Shown one piece after another: positions 21,601 through 32,885 of a stretch of 64,000 nucleotides of DNA (its first letter is position 1; the number at the start of each line of letters is the position of its first letter). A program made the position numbers and the translations under genes. Source of the DNA: Termitomyces sp. T153 (Eukaryota; Basidiomycota; Agaricomycetes; Agaricales; Lyophyllaceae). The notes beneath the pieces are model-generated. The model saw only the letters and a list, made by a program, of their open reading frames with translations. It was not told where the DNA came from and made no database searches. The stretch covers positions 62,001 to 126,000 of the forward strand of contig JACKQL020000040.1 of NCBI GenBank assembly GCA_018296165.2, written 5' to 3'.

Positions 21601-24271
21601 GGTGAGTTCGTTTCTGTTCTGAATCTGGTTTAGATCTTTCCTCTCTTTTTCCCGTCCTTTTCTTTCTGCCTTCACACACCACTCCCATATGCATGTGGTT
21701 AGTCCTGTGATGGGGTCTAATGAACTTCGTGGTTCGGATTTAAGTTTCGGTTCAGATTCCATTTATCTTCTCGCTTCTTCCCGCTTTATCTCCCGTAAAT
21801 GGACAAGTGCTCCTCCTCACACCTGTCATGGGATTTTTGTCCTTGCCTGTTGCGTTATCGATACAGATTTTATCGAGATTTCGTCGTAGCCGCATTTGTG
21901 GGTTGTCTACGGACGCTTTTTGTGGCGAATTCATGTTGTCCTTTCCTGCAACAATACGGATTGAGTGTTTTTCCTCTCCCTTTACCCTCTTTCCGTCATT
22001 TTATCCCTCTTTACTGGCCGGCGGAGTTTTGTGCTAATCCAGCTGGGTAACTGTCCTACGTCACTCCCCTTCGTCCTTGGCGTGACAGCTGTCGCGGGAG
22101 AAAGTGAAGGGCTATCCACCTCGAGTGGAACACGTACCATTATTTCCTTCATGTCATTCTTGTCACATTCTCCTTAGTCTATTTTTCTCTTGCATAACTT
22201 GTGACTCGGGGATGATGCTCGGCCTCGTATGGGGGCTTATTCACATTTTGACCTGCCCTAGTCCGGCCATTTTCTTATTTTGCCTTACTCTATCTCCCTC
22301 GTATGCGCCCACATCCGAACCCGCGACGGTCGTGGGGTGTATCTTCGTTCGCTCAATCCGTTCGATGACAGAATGGGTTCAAAATGAACCTTTCGGAATC
22401 CCGGACAGGCAACAAAAACGAATTTTAATTTACACCTAGTAGTCATGTCCTGACTCCGATCCCCTCCATAGCTTATATTTTTCCTTGCGTCAATCCTTGT
22501 CCTATTGCGCGTGCCAGTTGTATGGTTACTGACATGATGCCCCATAGCCGACAGGCACTAGTTCAAAGTTTGTTAATATGACGGTCCAAGCACTTGAAGA
22601 GTTCCAGGAGGCAAACGGAGTAAAGCTGGAGAAGATTACGAAGGTGCCGCTGGAGGGGGAGGGGACAATCGAAGGGCGTGTCACTCGGCAAGTTTGTTGC
22701 ATCTGTACACCTAGATGATTAACGTTTTAACGCTCGCATTATACAGATTATATGCAAACCTGAAGGCGAACCAGGACTGGATGGATGATATCCACACTGC
22801 AGACGCTGTCATAATTGCGACACACTCCCAAGGTTCCATCGTATCCACGCACCTCCTGGATCGTCTGATCCAGGACAGACATATTCAGACGTTACGTCCT
22901 TTCAAGGTGTCGCATAAGAGTGTTGTGACCAAAACACTGGATGCAGCAGAGAGTGTTTTCAGTAGTGCGGAGACACTTCCACTTCCCATCCCCTTGCCGA
23001 ACATGACTCATTTGGATGGGAGCGAACACCGGAAGGCACAGCGCGTTTGTTGTTTGGCATTATGCGGCATCCACCTTGGGCCGTTACGATATCTAAGTAG
23101 CAGCTCTTTGCTGCAGCCTTACTTCCAGGTAAGTTGCCCAGTCATGATTCAATCCTTCGTCGACATTAATCCTCATCTTGAGTACTTTGAGACCGCGGCG
23201 GCCCGCGAGCTCTTCGAGTTTCAGGTATGACGTGATGACCCCTCCTGATTCTTCGTCCATCTAACTCTGTATCTTCATCTGCTTCATCGTTTTCTTTTGG
23301 TTCTCATATCTCCGCTTCGTTGTCATATCTCCGTCGTGCTTTTCTCCTTTACCATCAACTCCAGAACACAGAGAGCGAGGTATCAAAGAACTATGTCAAA
23401 GCTCTTAAACGCGTTGTAGATCATGGCGTATGTCTCAATGTGTTTAGCTTCAACTGAGGCAATCACTCATGTAGCCGCTACTACAGACCAAGATGGTTTA
23501 TGTGGCTTCTTTGAACGATCAAGTCGTACCGATCTATTCTGGCTTGTTCGCAGCCGCATCGCACCCCCTAATCCTGCGAGCCTTGTATATTGATGGTGAT
23601 GCCTATCAGTATGCCCCGCTTGTTTTCATTTCCATTTTCTACGGCTCATCGTTTGATTTCCCTTCAATTCATTTCCCAGCTCTTCGGATTTTCTGTCAAA
23701 TCTTCTTGTCCTTCTTATCCGCATCCTGAATTCTGGAATTTCTGATTCCGGCTTAACGATGCATCTATCGGAAGCGACTGCTGGATCTCTCAGCGGTGTG
23801 GGTCACTCAACTGTCTATGAGGAAATTTCTACATACACGTGCGTTGAGGCCATATCACATGGCTTGCGGACTTCATTTCTTTTGATCAAGATAATCTACT
23901 GACTCGAATGTCACCCTAGTCTGGCCATTAAGTATCTTTTTCTCACCGATGATGGGCTCGAAGATCAACACCCCGAACTAATTATAGAGCCGTTCAATGC
24001 AGCTACCGAACAAAACGATTATGAGGTCTGTCTTGTGTCCAGATTTAAACGCTCATACAAACGCTCATTTCTTAAGATCCCATGGTCTTTGCGTGATGTG
24101 ATTGCAGACGAGCGTGTGATACACTTCTTCTCACGAGAGATCGCAGAGCTCAGAGATGCCTTCCGAGACTGGCATCCTAAGACGACCATCCTGCGTGATT
24201 TGAAGCGAAAATTACAACCCATTCAGCGTTTACCTGCCACCTTTCATTGCTCCTCTTCAAGCAAACTCTAG
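18670..24271 (+). CDS. YML020W-like alpha/beta hydrolase domain protein
   Basis: Multi-exon gene read by hand. Exon 1 (18670-19093) and exon 2 (19140-21601) join in frame and encode about 960 residues of low-complexity Ser/Pro/Thr sequence with WFSSP, WWSYVGWSS and WYNPWTWYP motifs, then VVVIGVHGWFPGAVMRSVIGE, the start of the hydrolase domain. Exon 3 (22548-22687: PTGTSSKFVN) follows a 946-bp intron, and a GC-AG intron (22688-22746) leads to ANQDWMDDIHTADAVIIATH and SQGSIVSTHLLDRL with the nucleophile-type HSQGS. Later exons give CCLALCGIHLGPLRYLSSSS, YFETAAARELFEFQ, SLNDQVVPIYSGLF, LSEATAGSLSGVGHSTVYEE, KYLFLTDDG and the C-terminus SLRDVIADERVIHFF...LRDLKRKLQPIQRLP, stop at 24269-24271. Family function is unknown; a lipase- or esterase-like role is inferred from the fold only. 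A possible further small intron near 18960 is unresolved. Confidence 0.85.
22688..22746 (+). other. GC-AG intron in the YML020W-like gene
   Basis: Exon 3 must join to the next exon with phase 2 to keep the frame (…GRVT-R-LYANL…). The only junction that does this begins GCAAGT and ends ATACAG. GCAAGT is the usual consensus for the minor class of GC donor sites. Using the nearby GT (22692) breaks the frame. Confidence 0.75.
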
Positions 24272-24547
24272 TTTTGCTCCTTCTCAGTTCATTGACCTTT
24301 AACTTACATTCCTGACTGAACGCCGTATAGCATGACTGTTTCATTGTCTCTAGATCATTCCTCACATCATTCATTTTGTTCAACTGTATAAACAGAACCA
24401 AGCTTGTAATACGTCTTCTCTTGATATGATCTTATACATCACTGTTAAGGAGTTAACACACAGCAGAAAGGGAAGCATCATTGATTAAGTGTTAATCTAA
24501 CTGTGGAGGATTTCGCCTTTCACAGCGATTCCCCTTCCGAATAATCT

Positions 24548-26184
24548 TTAACGATATTCAGCACCACAATCACCAATTGAAGTGATGATGGTCCGACTAT
24601 TGGAGTGAGCAAGCACTGCATCTATATCATCGTTATCCTCCGACGTGAGACGAAATCCAAATGCCTTGTGATTATCATCGACATGCTCCGAGACTCCTAA
24701 CCGCACACCTAATTATAGGACGTTCATTAGTAGTGATGTTTTGGAGTCAATCAAACATGTTTGAAAATTCGTACCAACAAGAACAGCTCCCACACATGGA
24801 TGATCCAAAACCCAACGCGTGGCGATATTCGCAATACTCAAGCCTCCATGGCGATCACCAATAATTCGAAGTGTTTTCAGTAGTGATTGAAAGAGAGTCC
24901 AGCAGCCCCATGCTTTAACAATCATATCTAGGTACTTTGTTCACCCCACCGTCAGAAGATCCTCAGGATCGTCGAGTAGACTCATTTATTTACCTTTCTT
25001 TGAGATGGAGTAAGATTCCCGGAGTACAGATCGGGCTCCGGTTGACCTAACCATTTGTCGGCAAGGAATCCACCACACTATGATATCATTTCATGAATGT
25101 TGCATGAACGATGGTTCGGAGACTTGATGAAAAAGACGTACAAGAGTTCCATATGTCAGAAGTTTGATGTCATGTTTTTGGCACACATCTGCCATACCAT
25201 GGAGAGGACGCGTATCAACGATTGAGAACTGCGAGATCAGAATTCAAAGTGTCTTCCCGTTAGCCGTGGACACGCATATTTCGACGTACCTGAACCTGGT
25301 TCGAGACGATGACTCCGGGACCTAATTGGGTGCAGATCTCATCAGTTCGGGAGGCATCGAAATTGCAGAGTCCAATCGCAGATATGAGTCCTTCGGTCTT
25401 AAGATCACGCAGAATTTGAAGAGCGCTCAAGTAATTGCAGTCTGTATAGTCCTGCCAGTGGAACTATAGGATATCAAGATCTTTATATACACCTGGGATA
25501 AATATTGACCATACCTGAAGAAGATCGACACTGGTAGTTCCCATGCGTTCCATGCGTTCACGGACCGCATTCATGACGAGAGAACGAGAGATTGTGACAT
25601 GTTTGAATACACACCACTTAGTCGCCCCAAGGACGTGTTGAGTTGAGGGCAGTGAACTGCGGAATTGACCCTAAATGATTACCATCAATTTCCAACACCG
25701 TATCCGGAAAGGTACAAGGACGAATTTACGAAGGTGATCTCTGCGCTGCCATAATGGTCGGCTGCGCTTTTGAGCGATGATCCATGAGAAGATGCAACCG
25801 GTACAACTTACCCTGTTAAGGGCTGTTAAGAACAACTCGAGGAGCTGGATATATCATACTTAAACGTACCATATCTACGTAGTAGACACATTTGAGACAA
25901 AGGAATTTCTGGAGCTGCAAGTTATCTATCTTACCAAAGGCGGTGTAACCACGTTCCACATGCTTTGCCATTTCCTGCCGAATTTTTGAGACCGGAGCAG
26001 TACCCCATGCGTTGCTGGAGAGTTGCCAGAGGCCTGTCCAGATACGCGGAACAAGGAATGGACCTAGACGGAAGGTTTCAACTGTTAGTGTCGAAGACGA
26101 GCCAGAGGTCGAAGGCGACATTGAAGGTCGTGAATTAGGGGGAAAGCCCCTCGCGTTGTATTTCAATTTAAGAGAAGCCGGCAT
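24548..26184 (-). CDS. aldo/keto reductase
   Basis: Intact multi-exon gene for an NAD(P)H-dependent carbonyl reductase of the aldo/keto reductase family. Exon 1 encodes MPASLKLKY, a Ser-rich leader and GPFLVPRIWTGLWQLSSNAW...HVERGYTAF. After tiny exons come D-M-A and DHYGSAEITF (catalytic Asp and Tyr), then FRSSLPSTQHVLGATKW (Lys), RMERMGTTSVDLLQ, FHWQDYTDCNYLSALQ (His), ILRDLKTEGLISAIGLCNF, GPGVIVSNQVQFS, KHDIKLLTYGTLCGGFLAD, MIVKAWGCWTLFQSLL, GGLSIANIATRWVLDHPCVG and the C-terminal GVSEHVDDNHKAFGF...SIGDCGAEYR, TAA at 24548. The Asp-Tyr-Lys-His tetrad is complete. Introns are 50-65 bp. An upstream ATG at 26217 is in frame; I prefer 26184 but cannot decide. The gene is divergent from the one starting at 26595, with about 410 bp between. 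Confidence 0.85.
25762..25869 (-). other. two introns separated by a single-base exon (or twin intron)
   Basis: In the aldo/keto reductase, the codons for D-M must be followed by the Ala codon that starts ADHYGSAE. The exon before ends after ATG (25870); the exon after starts with CC at 25761. The missing G is supplied by base 25812, flanked by an intron 25869-25813 (GTACGT...TTAACAG, 57 bp) and an intron 25811-25762 (GTAAGT...GCGCAG, 50 bp). Both are of normal size and consensus. No other GT-AG choice I tried keeps the frame. Confidence 0.65.
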
Positions 26185-26594
26185 CTCGACAGATCTAAGC
26201 TGTGAGTGATTTAACACAAGTTACAAGCGTTACGCGATCGCGAGTCATGGTTCAAAACTCCATTGCCACACCTGAGCTGAGTGTAGAAGTTGAAACAGAT
26301 CCAGTTATAAGACAATACGATCCTACGCATCCGCCGAGTCTGATTCCCTCCTGATACACCATCTAACCCTTCTTGATTTCTCCATTAGTCCTCGAATATC
26401 TTTTCAATTTCCGACGTGGGCGGTAACTCTGTCGGTCCGAACGCGCTGGTATCTTGTCTTTTATCTCATACTTTTCGCTCACCTACAATATATAGACTGT
26501 ACCGTGATCCTTCACCGTGATCCCATATCCCCCATCATCTATAACCCAACATTGATACTCGACCTCCTAACGCCATTTTAGTAATCCTCCGACA
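26185..26594. promoter_or_regulatory. divergent intergenic region between two genes
   Basis: About 410 bp separates the starts of the aldo/keto reductase (minus) and the unknown gene (plus). It must contain both promoters. Pyrimidine-rich tracts lie at 26340-26480 and an ACAATATATAGACTG stretch at about 26485 is a possible TATA-like element for the plus-strand gene. No operator motif is identified. Confidence 0.4.
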
Positions 26595-27374
26595 ATGGTT
26601 GCTCAGTCTACTTCACGTCCCTCTGAGGCGCGATCCGTCCTCGGCCATGTGTACACACACTGTCCCCCACTATTCTGAGCCTGGCTGACAAGCGTGACAG
26701 TAATTTAATGGTTGACACCTTCATTGCCAACGCCAACGTTGACGAGTGAGTGCTGTGGTCTGCACCGAGCCGCATTCGGGATCTCACCCTATCATGGTCA
26801 GTCTCCGCTCAATTGTCCGTAGTCTCCTTGCAACCAACAACCCCGGTCTTTCTGCCTCTTTCACTCATGCGGCCCGATCTCGTCTGCATCAAACGGCCTC
26901 AAAAACGAGTGTGAATACATATGCTTTGTTTACACTACACTCTCAGACGACATCTGCGGCCCCCACACAACATCTTCACGACGTTCTGGTTCGTGCTCGC
27001 ACATTATATGGAGCTGGGATGGGCTTCGCCAGTCTCAAAGTATTGACATCTGTCATACGGGCCTCACTCGAGCTTCAGTGGGAAGACGACAGCGATCTGT
27101 CGAATCTTTTCGCCTTCATAGATGCGGATATCGGACAAGCAATCCAGGTCAAGTGATCATTCTTTGAATCTAGGTTGTGGTGCTGATGGTGGAATGAATC
27201 AAGAGCTCAAAAGAAGAAATTGAAGGTGGCCGTGTGAGTGACTGGGGAATTGCACATGAAATCGTGGATGACCTCAGAGGAGTAGTAAAAGAAAGCAAGA
27301 AAGCTGTCCAGGTATGGGGAGGCGAGTTTCCATTCGAACGCACAGCATCTAGCCTGGAGTATTGGAAGATTTGA
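26595..27374 (+). CDS. hypothetical protein, four exons, 205 aa
   Basis: Exons 26595-26650, 26701-26745, 26802-27147 and 27204-27374 join perfectly in frame through GT-AG introns of 50, 56, 56 bp and end at TGA. The protein begins MVAQSTSRPSEARSVLGHVN and is mostly helical: LRSIVRSLLATNNPGLSASF, RARTLYGAGMGFASLKVLTS, WEDDSDLSNLFAFIDADIGQ, WGIAHEIVDDLRGVVKESKK, ending ASSLEYWKI. No signal peptide, membrane segment or known motif is seen. The strict frame continuity over four exons and the small regular introns are the evidence that it is a working gene. Function unknown. Confidence 0.75.
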
Positions 27375-30300
27375 TCCGGTCCTTGTGGATATTCTTCTCT
27401 GTGGTAGCAGATCAGTGCTAGATGGATTACGTACTTTTTCAAAGATACATGTACACGTATACATACACCAGCTTGTCCTGTGCGGACGAAGTTTGCAAGA
27501 TAGATAATCAAGCCATCTTTGTGGTTCATCTTGTAGGAGTCAGTTGTAGGACTCAGATGTAATCAGACCTGGGCCTACAAGCAGGATAGATCGCTAGTAT
27601 AGATAATTGACAAGTGCCCGCCGGTCAAAGTGTAACGGAGAGAAAAAGTGGTTCAGAAGTCAACTATGAGAGTCCGAAAATGGACGAGTACGAGACTGGC
27701 TAGAGGAACTATCGTGGCATCCGAAGTTCGAAGGGTTATTAGGGAAAACGAATTACTCCGGACCGGTCTTTCTCGAGACTGAGCGGGGTCGTAAAGCTTT
27801 TTTCATTGGGACAAAAAACCTGCCCTAAGTTCCTAAGTAGCATTGGTCACTACGTAGTCTTACTATACCCTAAGTAGCATTGGTCACATGGTCTTACTAC
27901 TGACTCGCAGAGTATGGATGACCTAATCGTGTGCTAAGTCGCAGACTGTTATTCATCGGAATCTCACTCGTACCCATCTTTTGATATACATCTTATTGAC
28001 CTGCTCTCAAGGAAGCTCATAAAGGCCCAGAGATTCTTTGAGAACATGCATCGCATGCTAACGCATTTTTTTTATCACTCGAAACAGAAACGCTGGAGTT
28101 ATTTACGAATATTAGATGAGATAGTCTTCAACAGGGATAGGCTTAGGAAGATAATTGGATCTTGAATTACTGAACAACAAGCAAGGAAGTTGCTCTATCA
28201 TCTATGCGTTCTGACTGTACATTCGTCAAACTCCCTCATCTACCAGCTTACCTCCAGGCTCATTTTATCCCTGTCCGGTATATCAAAGCTCACCTTTGCT
28301 ATCTGGTCATTGTCAACTGGTGAGTCCCTACATCAACCCTATTCGTAGGTAATCAAAAATTACTACGTCAAGATGAAGATGACCAATATATAAACTCAAA
28401 TAAAAACAAAGAGAGCAAGAAATGTTAATGCCCGGTATACTGGGGCGACGGAAGTGATGAGTTGACAACCTAGCGAGCTGTTTAGTCTGCTGTTCTTTGA
28501 TGGTCGCGCTGCGCTAACTACCAGATGAATTGAAACTCAAGATACTATATTATGACGAGTGCTCGATATCCTTTCCATTTTTTGATAGCATTTGTTGATC
28601 AGATGACTGGTTATTTATATATTGACCATCACGTTAGCCTGAAGGGTATGGATCCCCACTCTTTCGGCGAACGCCTATCATCCTGTGCGACGCCAATCTA
28701 AATACGAAACGAAGCGCTCATTCGGGCTGCACGGCAACACGGGTGGGATAGTTATGATAATCAAAGGACCGAGTTATGCCGAAATCCCGCCTTTTCAAAA
28801 ACACTTCTCGCGAATATTGCTTATTGCTAGTAGATGTCAAAGAATGTGCAAGGCTAACGTGGCTAACGTAGATCATTGAGTCATTGCACGAGTAGAACAG
28901 CCCTGAAAGCGAAGTGAGTGTACACCTTCTCGACGCACAGCTATACTAAATTATACTACGTTGTGTTCCTTTGATCAAACAGGAAGCATCAATCATCTTT
29001 CCTGCGATGCTTTGACGGATGTTCCTCCTTCTACCCGATTGTGCAAGTTTCAGTCTCGACTGAGACAACACTCAAATCTAGATCAAGGCAAGTCAAGATC
29101 GAATCGTCGTTCGGATCCGTTAACCACATGCTCTGCCATTCTTTGTGCTGATGCGGTGGCACCTCTCTTTCCTAGCTCACCATCTTAGCAGAATCAAAGT
29201 CATCTCAAAGCCATCTTCTTTTGATTTCCTTGGTTCTATTCTCATTCTTCGGCCGTGACATTTTGGCGGTCAGCGGCGCATGCTTCATGCTTCACCAGCG
29301 ACTGCCACCATAAATGGAACTTACGGTTCCGTATCATACGGGCTGGATATATAGGTTGATAGGGGTTGCATTTTTCATAGCAAGGACCTTGGATGAAATG
29401 AAGTGAAAGATGCATGAACTCCAGAAATGCGCGGAATGCTATGACTATCCCTCGTTTGTCATTGTCACCTCAACACTCGATGACTTGAGATGTGTGCAGA
29501 TCATAGTTCAAGTTTTGTAGCATCCAAGCGAGTCGGAGTCACACAATGTCTATCCGTTTAGATTGATGAATGGTCACTATCGGGGAAATGGGAAGGCGAC
29601 TTGATGAACAAGAATAATACGGTATTAGGCCTTTCCAGAAGTACGGGTGATGAGAAAACAGATTAAATGGAGAAGCGAGGAGGCAAGAACGGCAAGACGG
29701 TCGACCTACCTGCTCATCCATGGGGTCCGCGGAGCAAGTTACATCATTTTCATGTCGTATCGCTGCGAAAATCAGCCAAAGATGAGAGGCAGTGTTTTGA
29801 TACCCCAGATGACAGATTCTTGTTATCGGGAATGTTACAATAACATTTCCACTGTCCGGTCTGCATCGCACTTTGGCTTTTGTAATTATCCGATTTTGAT
29901 GAGCATTGACATTTGATAGAAGGTTTCCAACAACCTAGCTAATAGCACTTACCTCTTTGCACCCGTTTTAAATTAAAATCGGCCAGATCAGTATAGAGTC
30001 GGATATGATCGGGTTTGTTGGCTAACATCGGATTGACGGGCTTGGTCCTCGAACCGGTCTACTACTTACATGGGCGATGCCTAAGGATGTAAAGAAGTCT
30101 TGATCATATCAATATCAAGACTAAAGAATCCGAGCGAAATACATGACGGGAGATCAAGCTTGATAGTTTCTGCCATAGTCTCATACCAAGATATCTCGAC
30201 GTGGCTCTTATGTGACGCTAGATTGCCTCGAAACAGCAGGGACCTTGTCAGGCGCGATATCCTCAGAGAGCTTTGTGGCTGCACAACTTGAGGATGGCGC

Positions 30301-30787
30301 GGAGCCGAGAAAAAAGGTCAAATATGTGGAAGGATCCGAGGTCGGCATCTGTATCCAGCATTTTTGGACTGTAGAGCCAACTTTTTTTGAAAGGAAGGGG
30401 AATAAAATCAAGGAAGGGGAATAAAATGTCGAATATTCACCAATCACATGACAAGAATCCAGATTAAGAAATCATTGATGCTGTATAGGCTCGCGAGAAA
30501 CGTTGTCCGCGAAATTCCCAAGAATTGAGCCCTGCTATTATTGGGGCCTAAAATCTGTATCTGAGGGACATGTGCATTTACCTTTGTCATGGTTAAGAGG
30601 ACCCGTGCTACTCAGACATCTTCTCCTAGGTACTGTCCACGTGACTGTCCTCATATGATTGATTGATTGATTGACCAGTTTTATTTGTTTCGAGTGAGTG
30701 AGTGAGTGAGTTTTCAGTTTATTACCTTCAAGACCTATTTTACACATGACCATAGTGTTCTAGGTCCTGCAGTACGTAATGGGGGGA
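27375..30787. other. long intergenic region without a recognised gene
   Basis: CpG content is normal, so this is not the decayed repeat type. Only short frames occur. Small repeats are visible: CTAAGTAGCATTGGTCAC twice at 27829-27890; GGCTAACGT twice at 28853-28870; GGAAGGGGAATAAAATCAA and its near copy at 30396-30426; (GATT)n and (GAGT)n microsatellites at 30657-30675 and 30692-30711. Reading frames around 28960-29190 and 29540-29870 have no recognisable motif. Non-coding RNA cannot be excluded. Confidence 0.5.
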
Positions 30788-31323
30788 TGGTAATTACGGA
30801 CACTCCGGCTAGTTCTCCGGCCTGATCCCTTTTCAGCTGATGCCGGTTATGCCTCATAACCACTTTATTACAACTTGACTTTGTCAGACTTCATACTACT
30901 TCCCACCACAAAATCCTCTATACCATCTGCTGCTAATGTGCCGTCCCAATTTCTAAACCCAGCTGTACTCCGCAGGGCCTGCTGTGTGTGTGTTGGTTCA
31001 TCCCATATGAGGTGCTTCGCCCAGCTCCGGCTACCATTTCCATCACACCAGCAAGGGTCTCATGACTAACCCTTCCCCACACCCAGATGCTACCTTTGGA
31101 AGATTGATCCTGAGATTTGGAACCCATGACGGAATGATCCTGCATCCACTCCAATGACAGTCATGCCGCACCCTTCAAGCTAGGCACCCAATCAAATTGG
31201 TGCATCAACTGAACCATCCAATGGACCATGCATTTCATTGGCAGCCTGATCAAACTATTGACTCCTATTCTCACGCCTACCCATGCCATGACACACTTGG
31301 TCAGCGAAGACCTAAGCCCTCTC
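30788..31323 (-). repeat. repeat family X, copy 1 (CpG-bearing, cut by an LTR element)
   Basis: Aligns by eye with 32886-33440 (for example ATTACGGACACTCCGGCTAG against ATTACAGACACTCCAGCTAG). The match ends at 31323, exactly where an LTR starts, so the LTR element inserted into this copy. Copy 1 keeps many CG sites that are TG or CA in copy 2. Orientation is set by the tRNA-like promoter at the end of copy 2. Confidence 0.65.
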
Positions 31324-32565
31324 TGTCAGGGGATGTCTCACTTGTTTCCCCTTCTCCTCCTCCAGTTCTTGTCAGATTTGCTCCATTATAGTTTTCCTTT
31401 ATTCTCCTTCCTTTTTCCTATCTATTGGTCCTAGTTTCAGCCCTCAGGCTGCACTGGTTCTCTATCAATAATTCAGACAAGTGTGGCCCTTTGACACTGC
31501 CACTGGCTTATGTAACTGCTGACCAATTGCTGACACATCACTTGTATCTTTTTTCTCTGTCATACTGTACAGTTGTTTCTCATGCTTCTGAAGCCTCTGA
31601 AGCATCACACCTGGCCTAGGGAATCCCCAGACTTGTTCTCTTTGGATTTCCCCTTGCCAGGTGAGTAGTTATCTCAGTAGACACTGTATAGTACTGAATA
31701 GACTTTGGATTTCCCTTTGCCAGCTGTGTGATTGAGCCCCAGCCTCCAGAGGTCACCCTTACAGCAGAACAAGTCTCCAGATTCTGTCTGGGAGCCCCCT
31801 TTTTGGTTACTTGAGCTTCTACTTGGTTCCTCAAAAAGTCTCTCCCCCACCAGTGTCTTAGTGCCCCTGTGCTCTTCCTATGACCCAGCCAACCCCTCCA
31901 GCACCTCCTCCTGACGCTTCAAGCCCCCAGGATGATGCCTGGAGTCATTTACTGTCCCTGGATACACAGGTTCAACTTACCCAAGCCTCCCTTACTTCCC
32001 ACACGGCTAAACTCACTGGACTCTGTCAAACTACTGAAGCAGTGTCCCTGTGTCTACAAGCCCTTCTGGAACATCTCCTCCTTGCTCCTACCACTCCTTT
32101 GATGCCCCCAGCAGATGCAGAATGGTTTGTGTCTGCACCTAGCTCAGGCTTGCTAGCTCCAGCTGCTGCAGAATGGTTTGCGTCTGCATCTGGCTTAGGC
32201 CTTTCAGCTCCTTGTTCCAAACTCCCTTGTCCTGCACTCCCTGATGTATACAATGGAGATTGTAAGGCTGGAGAACATTTCCTCCAGTCCTGCATTACCT
32301 ATATCCAGCTGAGTGGTGAAGCCTTTACCTTGGATGCCTTGAAAATTGCCTGGGTCCTCTCCTACATGAAGGCTGGTTGAGCCTCAACTTATGCACTGCA
32401 TATCTTCTGACGCCCAGGAGGAGTGGAGAGTTTCTCTAGCTGGACAGAGTTTGAGAAGGAGTTCGGAGCAGAGTTCTTCCCCCTTAACCCAGCCAAAACT
32501 GCAGCACTTTCCCTTCGAGACCAAACTCAGTATGGTCAAGGAACAGCCCATAACCTGTTAGAGAG
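31324..32565 (+). mobile_element. truncated Ty3-type LTR element: LTR plus gag
   Basis: An LTR of about 440 bp (31324-31763, TGTCAGGGG...CCTTACA) is the reverse-complement relative of the two LTRs of the element at 34.9-45.5 kb. Downstream, 31880-32565 encodes a Gag fragment beginning MTQPTPPAPPPDASSPQDD and including PALPDVYNGDCKAGEHFLQS and ESFSSWTEFEKEFGAEFFPL, with stops near 32378. Homology ends near 32565 at a sequence with the repeated motif CTATATGACA(T/C)GATTATATG, so the rest of the element is missing. Confidence 0.75.
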
Positions 32566-32885
32566 TGAATCCTATATGACATGATTATATGTAAGTCCTC
32601 AGTCTTTGCTCAATTAACTATTATTGATTTCCTACCTATATGACACGATTATATGTAAGTCTGTATCATATGGTCAGTATTTGTCTAGTCATCTAGTCTG
32701 TATTGTAACTCACCCTCAGTCTTTGCTCAATTGACTGAGGATGCTGATAACATGGCATAGTATATATATATCTCTATTTTGTCCATTGTTCTTTCAGACA
32801 AAGAGTGCATTGGCCAATGCAACCCTGAGTGCTTTGTGTTCCTGGGTCTGGTCCAATGCTTGTGGTGAACTTGAACGCTGGATTG
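32566..32885. other. short AT-rich junk between repeats, with an internal duplication
   Basis: CTATATGACAYGATTATATG followed by TAAGTC occurs at about 32571 and 32636, and CTCAGTCTTTGCTCAATT occurs at about 32598 and 32716. No coding potential. Confidence 0.5.

Noticed and set aside
19013..21622. 869-codon open frame starting with ATG at 19013
   Set aside because: The first ~42 codons are intron or wrong-frame sequence; the true frame enters at 19140 from exon 1 through a 46-bp intron, and the last codons run into the 946-bp intron.
20773..21762. 329-codon minus-strand frame
   Set aside because: Antisense shadow of the Ser/Pro-rich exon of the YML020W-like gene; composition mirrors the sense strand.
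30040..30070. B-box-like GGTTCGAGG (minus strand) suggesting a tRNA
   Set aside because: No A box at a proper distance and no acceptor-stem pairing.
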